Made by a program: the position numbers and the translations under genes. Shown here piece after piece: positions 33,958-42,998 of a stretch of DNA of 64,000 nt. Numbering within the stretch: the stretch's first letter is position 1; every line of letters starts with the position of its first letter. The DNA is from JBOFGK01 sp051649085 (GTDB taxonomy: Bacteria > Bacillota_I > Bacilli_A > UBA3375), in the NCBI GenBank assembly GCA_051649085.1, contig JBOFGK010000034.1, forward strand, positions 1 to 64,000. The letters run 5' to 3'. The notes beneath the pieces were generated by a model. It had not been told where the DNA came from and ran no database searches. It saw only the letters and a list, made by a program, of their open reading frames with translations.

Positions 33958-35877
33958 ATGGAGAGAAAAAATTTTTATGTGACAACACCAATCTATTACC
34001 CATCAGGTAATTTTCATTTAGGTACTGCATACACAACAATTGCAGGAGATGTAATAACACGTTATAAGAAGCAAAAAGGATACAACGCTTATTATTTGAC
34101 TGGGACAGATGAACATGGTCAAAAAATTCAAGAAAAAGCATCGGGTGCAGGAGTTAGTCCGTTAGAGTTTGTTACACCAATAGTTGATTCTGCCAAAAAG
34201 CTATGGTCATCTTTAGAAATTGAATATGATGTTTTCTATCGTACATCAGATTCACATCATTACAAAACGGTTCAATATATTTTTGATCGTTTGATTGAGC
34301 AAGGAGATATTTATTTAGATAAATATGCAGGTCAATATTGTGTTTCATGTGAAACATACTTTACAGATACAATTGCTAAAGAAAATAACAACAAATGTAC
34401 AGATTGCGATGGAGAATTAAAATATGTTGAAGAAGAATGTTACTTTTTCAAGTGCAGCAAGTACGTTGATAAGTTAATGACTTATTTTGATGAAAATCCT
34501 GGATTTGTTCTACCTGTATCGAGAAAAAATGAAGTTATTAATAATTTTATCAAACCAGGATTACAAGATTTAGCTGTTTCAAGAACAACGTTTGATTGGG
34601 GAATTCCTGTCAAAAGTGACCCCAAACACGTTGTTTATGTTTGGTTAGATGCGCTAACAAATTACATTGGAGCATTAGGTTATCATAATGATTTAGAAGA
34701 CAAAATGGTTGATTTTTGGCCGGCTGATGTTCATTTAATTGGAAAAGAGATAACAAGATTTCACGTTGTATATTGGCCAATGTTTTTAATGGCACTTGAT
34801 TTACCATTACCAAAACATATTTTTGGTCATGGTTGGTTGTTAATGAACGAAGGGAAAATGTCAAAATCAAAAGGAAATGTTATTTATACTGAGTTTTTGA
34901 TTGAAAACTATGGTTCAGACACTGTAAGATATTTCTTAATGAGAGAGTTACCATTCGGTGATGATGGACAATTTACACCGGAAGCGTATATTACGAGAAT
35001 AAACAATGACTTAGCAAATGACTTAGGGAATTTAGTAAATAGAACAGTTTCAATGGTAAATAAATACTTTTCTGGAACAGTCGAAAATAGAAATGTTATA
35101 ACGGAACATAATGAATGGTTAAATGGAGAATTCAATCAAAATAGTACTGATTATGAACAAAACATGGAAAAACTACAATATTCAAGAGCGTTAGAAAGCT
35201 TGTGGAAAAATATTAGTGCTTGCAACAAATATATTGATTTAACACAACCTTGGGTACTTGCAAAAGATGATGAAAACAAAGATTTATTAGAACAAGCACT
35301 TTTTGATTTGGTTCGAAGAATAGATGAATTGGCTCGTTTTGTTAATCCATTTATGCCAACATCTGCTGAAAAAATCAAACGTGAAATAAATGTAAATTCT
35401 TTTTTATTTGAAGATGAATATCAAGAAAAATATACTGTTGTCGAAAAAGGGACGCCGGTTTTTCCACGTTTAGAAAAAGAAGATGAAATCAAAAAAATTA
35501 TTAATGAAATGCAAAAATATGTTCCTAAAAAAGAAATGAATAATTCAGAAATGGTAGAAACAATAAGTTTTGAAGAATTCAAAAAAACGAAAATAGTTGT
35601 TGGTGAAGTTGTTGAGTGTATAAAACATCCTAATGCAGATTCTTTGCTTGTTATGCAAGTTAATATTGGAACAGAAATTAGAACTGTTGTCTCAGGAATT
35701 GCCAAGTTTTATACGAACGAGCAAATGGTTGGGAAAAAAGTTTTACTTGTTGCAAATTTAAAACCGGCAAAAATTCGTGGAGTTGAATCACAAGGGATGA
35801 TTCTTTCGGCTGAGAATAATGGTAAATTAGAGGTTGTTGATGCAGTACAGCTTCCAGTTGGATCGGTGTTAGAATAA
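33958..35877 (+). CDS. metG: Methionyl-tRNA synthetase
   Basis: 639 residues: YVTTPIYYPSGNFHLGTAY with the HIGH-class motif, a four-Cys zinc knuckle (CVSCETYF and KCTDCDGELK), the KMSKS loop GKMSKSKGNVI, an anticodon-binding helical domain and a C-terminal tRNA-binding OB domain (about 530-639, VGEVVECIKHPNADSLLVMQ). It charges tRNA-Met. AAGGAG precedes the ATG. Its stop overlaps the start of tatD (TAATG). The codons for the first zinc Cys pair (residues 128-133, CVSCET) are written by a parS-like palindrome. Confidence 0.97.
   Translation: MERKNFYVTTPIYYPSGNFHLGTAYTTIAGDVITRYKKQKGYNAYYLTGTDEHGQKIQEKASGAGVSPLEFVTPIVDSAKKLWSSLEIEYDVFYRTSDSHHYKTVQYIFDRLIEQGDIYLDKYAGQYCVSCETYFTDTIAKENNNKCTDCDGELKYVEEECYFFKCSKYVDKLMTYFDENPGFVLPVSRKNEVINNFIKPGLQDLAVSRTTFDWGIPVKSDPKHVVYVWLDALTNYIGALGYHNDLEDKMVDFWPADVHLIGKEITRFHVVYWPMFLMALDLPLPKHIFGHGWLLMNEGKMSKSKGNVIYTEFLIENYGSDTVRYFLMRELPFGDDGQFTPEAYITRINNDLANDLGNLVNRTVSMVNKYFSGTVENRNVITEHNEWLNGEFNQNSTDYEQNMEKLQYSRALESLWKNISACNKYIDLTQPWVLAKDDENKDLLEQALFDLVRRIDELARFVNPFMPTSAEKIKREINVNSFLFEDEYQEKYTVVEKGTPVFPRLEKEDEIKKIINEMQKYVPKKEMNNSEMVETISFEEFKKTKIVVGEVVECIKHPNADSLLVMQVNIGTEIRTVVSGIAKFYTNEQMVGKKVLLVANLKPAKIRGVESQGMILSAENNGKLEVVDAVQLPVGSVLE
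34341..34356. other. parS-like chromosome partition site 2 (inside metG)
   Basis: Exactly the same 16-mer TGTTTCATGTGAAACA as at 33904-33919, 437 bp away and within coding sequence. A second exact copy so close argues for a functional ParB-binding pair. Confidence 0.7.
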
Positions 35878-36650
35878 TGATAATTGAAACACATGCCCAT
35901 ATAAACCACGAACAATTTCTTGAAGATTATGAACAGATAATCAAACGAGCAGAAGAAGCAGGGATTAATAAAATTATAGATATTGGTTGTGATCAAAAAT
36001 CAAGAAGCAAAACACTTATGTTATCGCAAACATATAAAAACATATATTCAGCAATTGGTTTACATCCAGTCGATGTTGAAGAGTGGGACGAACAACTTAT
36101 AACTGAGCTAAGACAACATGCAACTACAAATACAAAAATTGTTGCAATTGGTGAAATTGGTTTAGATTATCATTGGTATCCTGAAACAAAAGAACAGCAA
36201 AAAAAAATATTTGAAAAACAAATAGAACTTGCACAAGAACTTGAATTGCCAATCATAATCCATTCTCGAGAAGCAAATGATGATACCTTTAAAATTTTAG
36301 AAAAATACAAACCTATAAAAGGTGTTATGCATTCTTTTGCCGGTGATTATGAAGATGCAATTCGATTCACACAACTTGGAATGTACATTGGGATAAGTGG
36401 TCCTGTTACTTTTAAAAACGGACTTACACAACAAGATGTGACAGCAAAGCTTGACCTTCAACGACTTGTAATTGAGACTGACTGCCCTTTTTTAACGCCA
36501 GTACCATATCGTGGAAAAAGAAATGAACCAAGTTATCTTCAATACATTATTGAAAAAATCTCAGAGCTGCGTATTGAATCAAAAGAAGAAATAGAAAAGC
36601 AATTATATGCTAATAGCATTGCATTATTTGAAAGGTTAAAAAATGAGTAA
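35877..36650 (+). CDS. tatD: TatD family metal-dependent deoxyribonuclease
   Basis: 257 residues. Metal-binding motifs IETHAHINHEQF, then GEIGLDYHWYPET, PIIIHSREANDDTF, MHSFAG and IETDCPFLTPVPYRGKRNEP match TatD/YabD. It follows metG directly, the metG-yabD order seen in Bacillus. Acts on DNA ends in repair or turnover. Overlaps both neighbours by a few bases. Confidence 0.95.
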   Translation: MIIETHAHINHEQFLEDYEQIIKRAEEAGINKIIDIGCDQKSRSKTLMLSQTYKNIYSAIGLHPVDVEEWDEQLITELRQHATTNTKIVAIGEIGLDYHWYPETKEQQKKIFEKQIELAQELELPIIIHSREANDDTFKILEKYKPIKGVMHSFAGDYEDAIRFTQLGMYIGISGPVTFKNGLTQQDVTAKLDLQRLVIETDCPFLTPVPYRGKRNEPSYLQYIIEKISELRIESKEEIEKQLYANSIALFERLKNE

Positions 36651-37173
36651 ATTTAAAGCAACAATCTATGTAAAATCGGTCTTCGAAATAGACTATGATT
36701 TTTTGAAAAAAAAGGGGATTAAACTTCTGTGTTTTGATTTGGATAATACATTAGATCGACCTGATCAAGATCATTTAGAATTCACTCCAGGAATTGAAGA
36801 ATTGATTACGAATTTAAAAAAAGAGTTTGAAATAATTATTGTCTCAAATAATGCAATTGCTAAACGCGTACAAATTTTTGCAGACTATTTTGAATTACCA
36901 TATATAGCACAAATGCATAAGCCATTTCAAAAAAAATATCAAGAAAATGAGATACTAAACAATTATTCCAAAGAACAAATTATTTTTATTGGTGACAAAA
37001 TGGCAACAGATATTATCGGAGCCAATATATTTAAAGCTAAATCAATATTAGTTGATCCAATGTATGTTGAATTTAATCCTTGGTATAGCAAAATTATGAT
37101 AGTTGCTGATCATGTTGTTTCCCTTTTTACGGGGTTTAAGAAAGGAAGGTATTACAATGACTGGAGAGACTAA
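36643..37173 (+). CDS. yqeG: YqeG family HAD-type phosphatase
   Basis: 176 residues with HAD motifs: LLCFDLDNTLDRPDQD, IIVSNNAI, a Lys in HKPFQKK, and FIGDKMATDIIGANIF. This is the YqeG/HAD-IIIA phosphatase that opens the conserved yqeG-yqeH-yhbY-yqeK cluster. Substrate unclear. Starts inside the end of tatD and overlaps yqeH by 17 bp. Confidence 0.92.
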   Translation: MSKFKATIYVKSVFEIDYDFLKKKGIKLLCFDLDNTLDRPDQDHLEFTPGIEELITNLKKEFEIIIVSNNAIAKRVQIFADYFELPYIAQMHKPFQKKYQENEILNNYSKEQIIFIGDKMATDIIGANIFKAKSILVDPMYVEFNPWYSKIMIVADHVVSLFTGFKKGRYYNDWRD

Positions 37174-38260
37174 ATGTGTTGGTTGTGGATCTTTTTTACA
37201 ATCAGAAAATAAAGATGAGATAGGCTATACACCTAATCTTGAAGCAGAACTTTGTAAAAGATGTTTTAGATTAAAAATGTATAACGAAACACCAGATAGC
37301 CTTTTAACAAATGCAGATTTTTTGAGAATTTTAGATGATATTGCACTTGAAGATGCAATGAATGTTTTGATTTTAGATGTATTCGATATGCATGGAACAA
37401 ATCTTGATATTATACATAAAAAGCTAAAAGGAAAAGACACATTAATTGTCGTCAACAAATTAGATTTATTGCCAAAGTCTGTCAATAAAACAAGATTACT
37501 GCATTGGGTAAAAGATAATCTACAAACAGGAAATTTAAATGTTTTGGATTATATTATAATTTCAGCACATAAAAAATATAATATAGATACGTTAATCAAA
37601 AAAATAAATGAACACCGAAAAAACAGAAACGTTTACGTATTAGGAACAACTAATACTGGAAAAAGTACAACAATTAATGCAATTATTGATGCAGTAACAG
37701 GAAAAACAAATAAGACAATAACAACATCATATTATGCAGGAACAACGCTTGCAACAATTGAAATTCCGCTTGATAATAAAACAGCGATAATTGATACACC
37801 AGGTATTATTAATTCGAAGCAATTATCACAATTGCTATCGGTTGATAGCTTGAAAATTATTAATTTAAAAAATGAAGTTCGTCCAATCGGTTTTCAACTA
37901 AATCCAGAACAAACACTTTTCATAACTGGTCTTGTCCAATTTAACTTTTTAGCGGGAAGTCGAACTTCATTCACAGTTTATGCATCAAACAATATAAATA
38001 TTCATCGAACAAAGCTTGAAAATGCAGAAGAATTACGTGAAAAACATTGGGGAACAAGTTTATTTCAAATGCCAATAAATGAAGAAGTTACAAAAATAAA
38101 TGAATTTGAAACACATAAATTAACAATTAAATCAGCAAAAACAGATATAGTTATTGATGGTTTAGGATGGATTACAATTAATACTCTAAAAGAACCGGTT
38201 GATTTAGAATTAATTATTCCTAAAAGTGTTGGATTGTCCACTAGAAAATCAATCATATAA
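37157..38260 (+). CDS. yqeH: YqeH circularly permuted GTPase
   Basis: 367 residues. N-terminal treble-clef zinc finger (CVGCGS...CKRCFRLK), then permuted G motifs: NKLDLLPK (G4) before GTTNTGKSTTINAI (G1) and IDTPGI (G3). YqeH is needed for 30S ribosome assembly. ATG at 37157 follows AAGGAAGG; the longer frame overlaps yqeG too far. The C-terminal domain is the usual YqeH type. Confidence 0.95.
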   Translation: MTGETKCVGCGSFLQSENKDEIGYTPNLEAELCKRCFRLKMYNETPDSLLTNADFLRILDDIALEDAMNVLILDVFDMHGTNLDIIHKKLKGKDTLIVVNKLDLLPKSVNKTRLLHWVKDNLQTGNLNVLDYIIISAHKKYNIDTLIKKINEHRKNRNVYVLGTTNTGKSTTINAIIDAVTGKTNKTITTSYYAGTTLATIEIPLDNKTAIIDTPGIINSKQLSQLLSVDSLKIINLKNEVRPIGFQLNPEQTLFITGLVQFNFLAGSRTSFTVYASNNINIHRTKLENAEELREKHWGTSLFQMPINEEVTKINEFETHKLTIKSAKTDIVIDGLGWITINTLKEPVDLELIIPKSVGLSTRKSII

Positions 38261-38271
38261 AAGGAGTCTAA

Positions 38272-38577
38272 ATGACATTAACAAGTAAACAAAAAGCAGA
38301 AGTAAGAAAAAGAGCACAATTAATTAGTGCTACTTTTCAAGTTGGTGGGGGAAGTATACATGAAACATTTTTAAAAGCGTTAGATGAAGGTTTTACAAAT
38401 GTTGAAATAATAAAATTAAAAGTTAATCGAATTGATAAAACAGATAGTAAAATTACGAAAGAAATTGCCAATGAAATAAGCACAAAACTAAAAGACGTAA
38501 ATGTATGTGGTGTGATTGGAACAACAATTATCTTATATAAACAAAATAAAGATCCAGAAAAAAGAATGAAGTTCTAA
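38272..38577 (+). CDS. yhbY: YhbY CRM-domain RNA-binding protein
   Basis: 101 residues, a single CRM domain: LTSKQKAEVRKRAQLISATF, a GGGSIHETFLKALDEGF segment close to the usual GKxG/LIEV pattern, and VIGTTIILYKQNKDPEKR at the end. It binds pre-ribosomal RNA. AAAGGAG precedes the ATG; the stop overlaps the yqeK start. Confidence 0.93.
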   Translation: MTLTSKQKAEVRKRAQLISATFQVGGGSIHETFLKALDEGFTNVEIIKLKVNRIDKTDSKITKEIANEISTKLKDVNVCGVIGTTIILYKQNKDPEKRMKF

Positions 38578-39155
38578 TGAATAATGAGAAAAATTTAGAA
38601 ATTTTAGAAGATCTGAAAAAAAGTGTATCTGAAGCTCGATACACGCATGTAATTGGTGTTGCAAATATGTGTCGTCAATTGGCAGAACTATATAATATTG
38701 ATGTAGAAAGAGCTTATCTTGCAGGACTATTACATGATATTACGAAAGATAAGACATTAACATGGCAGAAGAGTTGTCTAAAACGTGCGGGACTTTATAA
38801 TTCAGTACCTAAAAGTAGAAATTTGTACCATTCATATACTGCATCTATATATTCGATTAAAAAAAACTATATTGAACAAACAGACCAGGAAATAATTAAT
38901 GCTCTTTGTGAACATACTGAGGGTAGTTGTCAAGCAAGTGATTTATCAAAAGTTTTATTTATTGCAGACAAATGTGAATTTGGTCGTACTCATCAAGAAG
39001 CGGTAAATCTTAGAGAACAATTTGGGAAAAAAAATTTAGATGAATTATACTATCAAGCATTAAAAGATCTTGAACAATTTCTTAAAAATAAAAAAATCAA
39101 GTCAATGTCGAAAACAAAGGAAGCAATTGCTAAATATCAAGAAATTTACAAGTAA
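38577..39155 (+). CDS. yqeK: YqeK HD-domain hydrolase (diadenosine tetraphosphate hydrolase type)
   Basis: 192 residues with HD-superfamily ligands: YTHVIGVANMCRQLAE, AGLLHDITKD, and LYHSYTAS, ALCEHTEG, KVLFIADKCEFGR. YqeK cleaves Ap4A to ADP symmetrically. In most relatives nadD stands between yhbY and yqeK, and rsfS follows; neither is here. ATG overlaps the yhbY stop (TAATG). Confidence 0.92.
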   Translation: MNNEKNLEILEDLKKSVSEARYTHVIGVANMCRQLAELYNIDVERAYLAGLLHDITKDKTLTWQKSCLKRAGLYNSVPKSRNLYHSYTASIYSIKKNYIEQTDQEIINALCEHTEGSCQASDLSKVLFIADKCEFGRTHQEAVNLREQFGKKNLDELYYQALKDLEQFLKNKKIKSMSKTKEAIAKYQEIYK

Positions 39156-39930
39156 TCAACCAAAAGAATATCAGCAATTTACAAAAGATATATTTTCAAA
39201 AATAAAAGTAATTAGTATAAGTCAAGAGGAACAGTTTTTTGGTTTTTTTAATCAAGTAGAATATAATATTATTGAACGATTGATTCAAGAATTTTCTGAT
39301 TTAAAATTAGAAGTAATTAACAATAGTTCAGATGTTTTTGCTTTAATTATTCTCATAAATAAATTGGTAGTATCAGAAAAAAATTATTATGATGAAACGC
39401 TTGATTTAGAAACAAATTGCTTTACAATTATGTATATTGAATTATCCTACAAGAAAAACTATTTTGAAATAAAGCATCCACATGTACTGGGAACTTTACT
39501 TAATGGGTACTTAGATGTACATGAACTGGGAGAGATTCGCCTTACAGAAGGGAAAATTCAAATTCAAGTATCACCAACTGGCTACATGAAATTAATTAAT
39601 CAAGTAGTTCATATTAATAAACAAAAAATGAAAGTAAAAGCACTTAAAGCTTTCACAGTTGATGAATTAGAATTTGATGTTTTGAAAATATCAGTTAACT
39701 CAATGCGTGCAGATTTGATTGTCAAACAATTAATTCGGAAAAATAGAGACATTGCGAAAAAACTAATTTCTAATCAAGATGTCACAATAAATAATGTTAT
39801 TTGTCGAAAAAACGATCAGCAAATAAAATCACTTTCAACCATTGCAATAAGACGTTATGGTAAATTTATTATTACCGATGAAAAACAGATGGCAAAAAAT
39901 ATCCAATTAACAATTAAAAAATTAAAATAA
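39127..39930 (+). CDS. ylmH: YlmH-like S4-domain RNA-binding protein
   Basis: About 267 residues. The N-terminal half matches the YlmH layout (NQPKEYQQFTKDIF, then HPHVLGTLLNGYLDVHELGE) and the C-terminal half is an S4 domain (VNSMRADLIVKQLIRKNRDI, AKKLISNQDVTINNVI). YlmH acts in ribosome rescue on stalled 50S subunits. No ATG is well placed: the frame's ATG (39070) lies deep in yqeK, while TTG at 39127 follows AAAGGAAG by three bases, so I choose TTG. Last gene of the cluster, before a terminator. ylmH usually lies with division genes, so its place here is unusual. Confidence 0.82.
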   Translation: MLNIKKFTSNQPKEYQQFTKDIFSKIKVISISQEEQFFGFFNQVEYNIIERLIQEFSDLKLEVINNSSDVFALIILINKLVVSEKNYYDETLDLETNCFTIMYIELSYKKNYFEIKHPHVLGTLLNGYLDVHELGEIRLTEGKIQIQVSPTGYMKLINQVVHINKQKMKVKALKAFTVDELEFDVLKISVNSMRADLIVKQLIRKNRDIAKKLISNQDVTINNVICRKNDQQIKSLSTIAIRRYGKFIITDEKQMAKNIQLTIKKLK

Positions 39931-39932
39931 AG

Positions 39933-39957
39933 ACTATTCGCTTTGAATAGTTTTTTT
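39933..39957 (+). terminator. Intrinsic terminator after ylmH
   Basis: ACTATTC (39933-39939), GCTTT loop, GAATAGT, then T run. Confidence 0.88.
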
Positions 39958-39979
39958 AATCAAATAAAAAAGAAAAGAC

Positions 39980-40040
39980 TTGACAAAGAGAGTTTTTTTT
40001 TGTATACTATGTGTGTCATAGAAATAGTACACTATAACAA
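39980..40040 (+). promoter_or_regulatory. Strong promoter with palindromic operator candidates
   Basis: TTGACA (39980-39985), 17-bp spacer, TATACT (40003-40008). Just downstream lie CTATG-TGTGT-CATAG and ATAGT-AC-ACTAT palindromes. These are candidate sites for the GntR regulator encoded next. TATACTATG and CTATAACA also appear upstream of the second GntR gene (61895-61912). Confidence 0.7.
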
Positions 40041-40065
40041 AGGTGGAAAATAGAATGGAGGAACT

Positions 40066-40407
40066 GTGGATCAACTATCAATTTATATTCAAATAAAAAA
40101 TGATATAAAGGCTAAAATCCTTAGTAGTGAATATGCCATGGGTGAACAAATTATTTCAGTCCGTGAATATAGTGTCAGCCATAAAATTAATATCAACACT
40201 GTAAATAAAGCTTTTGCAGAACTCGATAGAGAAGGACTAACAATTATTGATCGCGGTAAAGGTAGATTTGTTACAACTGATGAGGAATTAATTAGAGATT
40301 TAAAACAAGAAAAAATGCAAGAAGTAATTGTTACTTTCATTGATACGATGAAAGCGTTGGGATTTAAGGAAGAAGAAATTTTAAAACTTGTAAAGGAGCA
40401 ACTATGA
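40066..40407 (+). CDS. GntR-family regulator, YtrA subfamily
   Basis: 113 residues: the winged-helix domain (SIYIQIKNDIKAKILSSEYA, ISVREYSVSHKININTVNKA, EREGLTI-like, DRGKGRFVTTDE) plus a short dimerisation tail. The lack of a ligand domain is typical of YtrA, which represses ABC transporter operons. GTG start at 40066 with GGAGGA six bases before. Ends in TGA, overlapping the ATG of the ABC ATPase gene. Confidence 0.9.
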   Translation: MDQLSIYIQIKNDIKAKILSSEYAMGEQIISVREYSVSHKININTVNKAFAELDREGLTIIDRGKGRFVTTDEELIRDLKQEKMQEVIVTFIDTMKALGFKEEEILKLVKEQL

Positions 40408-41204
40408 AAGATTTGATTCAAATATCGGAAGAAGAAAATCAAGTGTTAGATATAAATAGTCAATCAACTGATATCAAAGAAGAAAAATCAGATGAGTCAA
40501 TATTGACAAAAGGATTTGTTGAAGTAAATGGTTTGAATAAAATGTATGGTCGAAAAAAAGTTTTAGATAACTTTGATTTGAAGCTTGAAAAAGGTAAAAT
40601 TTACGGTTTGTTTGCACCAAATGGTGAGGGGAAAACAACATTGCTTAAAATGCTAGCAGGTGTTAACAATGTAAATAGTGGATTGATTCGAGTTGATGGA
40701 GAAACGGATATTGTTAAACGTAAGAAACAAATAGCATATATGAGTGATCATCCATCGTTTCTATCATGGATGACAATTACTGATATCGAGCAAATGTATA
40801 TTGATTTCTTTGAAGATTTTAATCAAGAAAAGTTTTCACTTTTTATGGATAATATAAAAATTGAAAAAAACAAAAAATTTAGTTCATTATCAAAAGGCCA
40901 AAAAGAACAAATTTACTGTGGACTTACTATGTCAAGAGATGCGAGTGTCTTTTTACTTGATGAACCTTTTGGAGGAATAGATATCTTACTTCAAGAAAAA
41001 ATTTTACAGCTTATTTTACAAAATTATTCAACAGATTCAACGGTTGTTATTACAACACATTATCCATCGGAAATGCAATATATCTTTGATGAAGTAATTT
41101 TCTTTAAGGACAGTAAAATTGTTTATCAAAATACAATGGAAGAAATTTCTTTTGCAGGAAAAACATTGGTAGATGTTTATAGGGAGGTGTATTCAAATGT
41201 TTAA
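40404..41204 (+). CDS. ABC transporter ATP-binding protein
   Basis: 266 residues: a 35-residue acidic N-terminal extension, then the ATPase with VNGLNKMYGRKKVLDNFDLK, Walker A APNGEGKTTLLK, signature SLSKGQKEQIY, Walker B VFLLDEPFGGID and an H-loop in ITTHYP. Usual Walker A has Gly before Pro; here Ala. It fits exporter-type ATPases beside YtrA regulators. Overlaps the following permease gene by eight bases. Confidence 0.92.
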   Translation: MKDLIQISEEENQVLDINSQSTDIKEEKSDESILTKGFVEVNGLNKMYGRKKVLDNFDLKLEKGKIYGLFAPNGEGKTTLLKMLAGVNNVNSGLIRVDGETDIVKRKKQIAYMSDHPSFLSWMTITDIEQMYIDFFEDFNQEKFSLFMDNIKIEKNKKFSSLSKGQKEQIYCGLTMSRDASVFLLDEPFGGIDILLQEKILQLILQNYSTDSTVVITTHYPSEMQYIFDEVIFFKDSKIVYQNTMEEISFAGKTLVDVYREVYSNV

Positions 41205-41871
41205 ACTATTTAATTATATGATGACCGAAAGACTTCAACGTTTATTTTTCGAAATTTGTTTCTTGTTTATATGTTTAGTAATTGCCTATGTTACAAAATT
41301 TGAAATTTTGAAATTTGGATTAATTGTCGTCTCCTTTTTAGTTTTTGCAATTGAACCAGTACTCTTTGTTTATGATGTTGTCAATCGTAAAAATTTAATC
41401 TACAAAACTTTGCCCTTAAAAAAATATGTATTGTACATAACGCATCAATTTGCATATTCAGTTGGAATAATCATAACAGGTGCAAATGTATTATGTATCT
41501 ATGGCTTAGCTATGTCAAATTTTAATTACAATTTATTAATTTATCAGTTGACACAAGAGATTGGAAATTTGGATAGTATATATAGATTCAGTTTAGCTGT
41601 AATGATTATTTTCTTTTCTTTTATAATCGCGGGTAATATAATTTCAAGTATTATTCTAACAACAAGACTTGAAATATTAGCATCACTACCACTCGCATGG
41701 AAATTAATAACTATTCTAGTGGAATCAGTTTTATGTTTCATTGGATTTATGTTTTGTTTAAATATTATATTTTATAGTCAAAGCTTTGAAATACTTGTGA
41801 TAATTTGGGGAATGGGTGCTATAACTTCAATAGCAATTGGCTCGTACTTATATACGAAAACTGATGTTTAG
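41197..41871 (+). CDS. ABC transporter permease, six-helix type
   Basis: About 224 residues with six hydrophobic helices (for example FFEICFLFICLVIAYVTKF, and FIIAGNIISSIILTTRLEIL). No conserved family motif is clear, but it directly follows the ATPase. The ATG at 41197 has GGGAGG upstream; the longer frame has none. Together with 40404 it forms a GntR-controlled transporter, substrate unknown. Confidence 0.8.
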   Translation: MFKLFNYMMTERLQRLFFEICFLFICLVIAYVTKFEILKFGLIVVSFLVFAIEPVLFVYDVVNRKNLIYKTLPLKKYVLYITHQFAYSVGIIITGANVLCIYGLAMSNFNYNLLIYQLTQEIGNLDSIYRFSLAVMIIFFSFIIAGNIISSIILTTRLEILASLPLAWKLITILVESVLCFIGFMFCLNIIFYSQSFEILVIIWGMGAITSIAIGSYLYTKTDV

Positions 41872-41883
41872 GAAAGGAAAAAA

Positions 41884-42975
41884 ATGAAAAAATTACAATG
41901 GTTAACCCTTTTATTACCAATTCTATTAATTGTTATGGCAATTAGTTCATTGTTTGGAGTTTATCAAAAGTTTGGAAAAACATTAATAAATGTCCCAAAT
42001 AATAATGATGAAATAATTTTTCAAGCATATGATTATACTTCAGGACAACAAGTAATTTATGGTGTGAGTAGAAATAGTGACTATAAAGTAGAAGAGTTTA
42101 AAACAAATAGAGATAATTTGTCTATGTACAACACTACTGTTAGTTATGATAGTTCAGGAAAAATACAATTAAATGATAAATTACAGTTATCTGAGTATAT
42201 TAAATATGTTGGTAATTTTCAACCAATCAGTAATGGAATGAATCCAAAGCAATATATGTATAATCGAGAGAAAAAACAAATTACTATAAATGAATATTTT
42301 GTTCAAAATCCATTGTTACCAAATATTAATGAAGTACCAGCTGTATCAAGTAAAGAAAAAGGGCTTGAAAAAGCAACTGTTATTGGATCTTCAATTGAAC
42401 TAGAGTTCCTTTCGGAAAAACCAATGCTAGTTCATATTGGAAAGATGATTGACAAAGAATATTATTTTACGACTAATGGAACATTAAATAGTATGTATAA
42501 AATAACTGAAAAAGGCGAAATTATAAATGTGGAAAATGATCAAAAAACTAAAAATCTAGTTAAGAGTTGTGGCTTGAAACAAAGTTTAGAATTATTAAAT
42601 CCAGAATATATAATAAATGCTAATTCATGCTATAAAATAGAGCTTTCTGATAAAAATAAAGAATTAACAATTAAAAATGTTAAAACAAATAAAGTTGTTT
42701 TAAAAGAAACCGGTGTATGGTTAAATGAAGAAGATGATTTGGCAAAAACTCAAATCCCAAATAAAGATGGATTAGTTGACAACGTTGGACCAAACTTTGA
42801 CATCATATATGATCAAGCAGATCAACTGTTGGGAATTTATAAAATTAATGAAGATAAAGTTAGTTTATATGATGTGAAAAAGGAATTTAAAAAAATAGAT
42901 GATGTGCCAATCAATGTGAATCTGATAGAAGGTGACACAGTAAATATATTCGATCTAAATGATCCAAATAAATAA
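41884..42975 (+). CDS. Membrane-anchored extracellular protein, part of ABC operon
   Basis: 363 residues with one N-terminal helix (LQWLTLLLPILLIVMAISSL) and a long polar, mostly beta domain outside. No Cys lipobox at the end of the helix. Family unrecognised. Its place after ATPase and permease in the YtrA-type operon suggests a partner of the transporter, as seen with YtrF/YtrC-like proteins, but the function is inferred only from context. Confidence 0.7.
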   Translation: MKKLQWLTLLLPILLIVMAISSLFGVYQKFGKTLINVPNNNDEIIFQAYDYTSGQQVIYGVSRNSDYKVEEFKTNRDNLSMYNTTVSYDSSGKIQLNDKLQLSEYIKYVGNFQPISNGMNPKQYMYNREKKQITINEYFVQNPLLPNINEVPAVSSKEKGLEKATVIGSSIELEFLSEKPMLVHIGKMIDKEYYFTTNGTLNSMYKITEKGEIINVENDQKTKNLVKSCGLKQSLELLNPEYIINANSCYKIELSDKNKELTIKNVKTNKVVLKETGVWLNEEDDLAKTQIPNKDGLVDNVGPNFDIIYDQADQLLGIYKINEDKVSLYDVKKEFKKIDDVPINVNLIEGDTVNIFDLNDPNK

Positions 42976-42998
42976 ACTTAATTATAGGAGGTGCTTAA

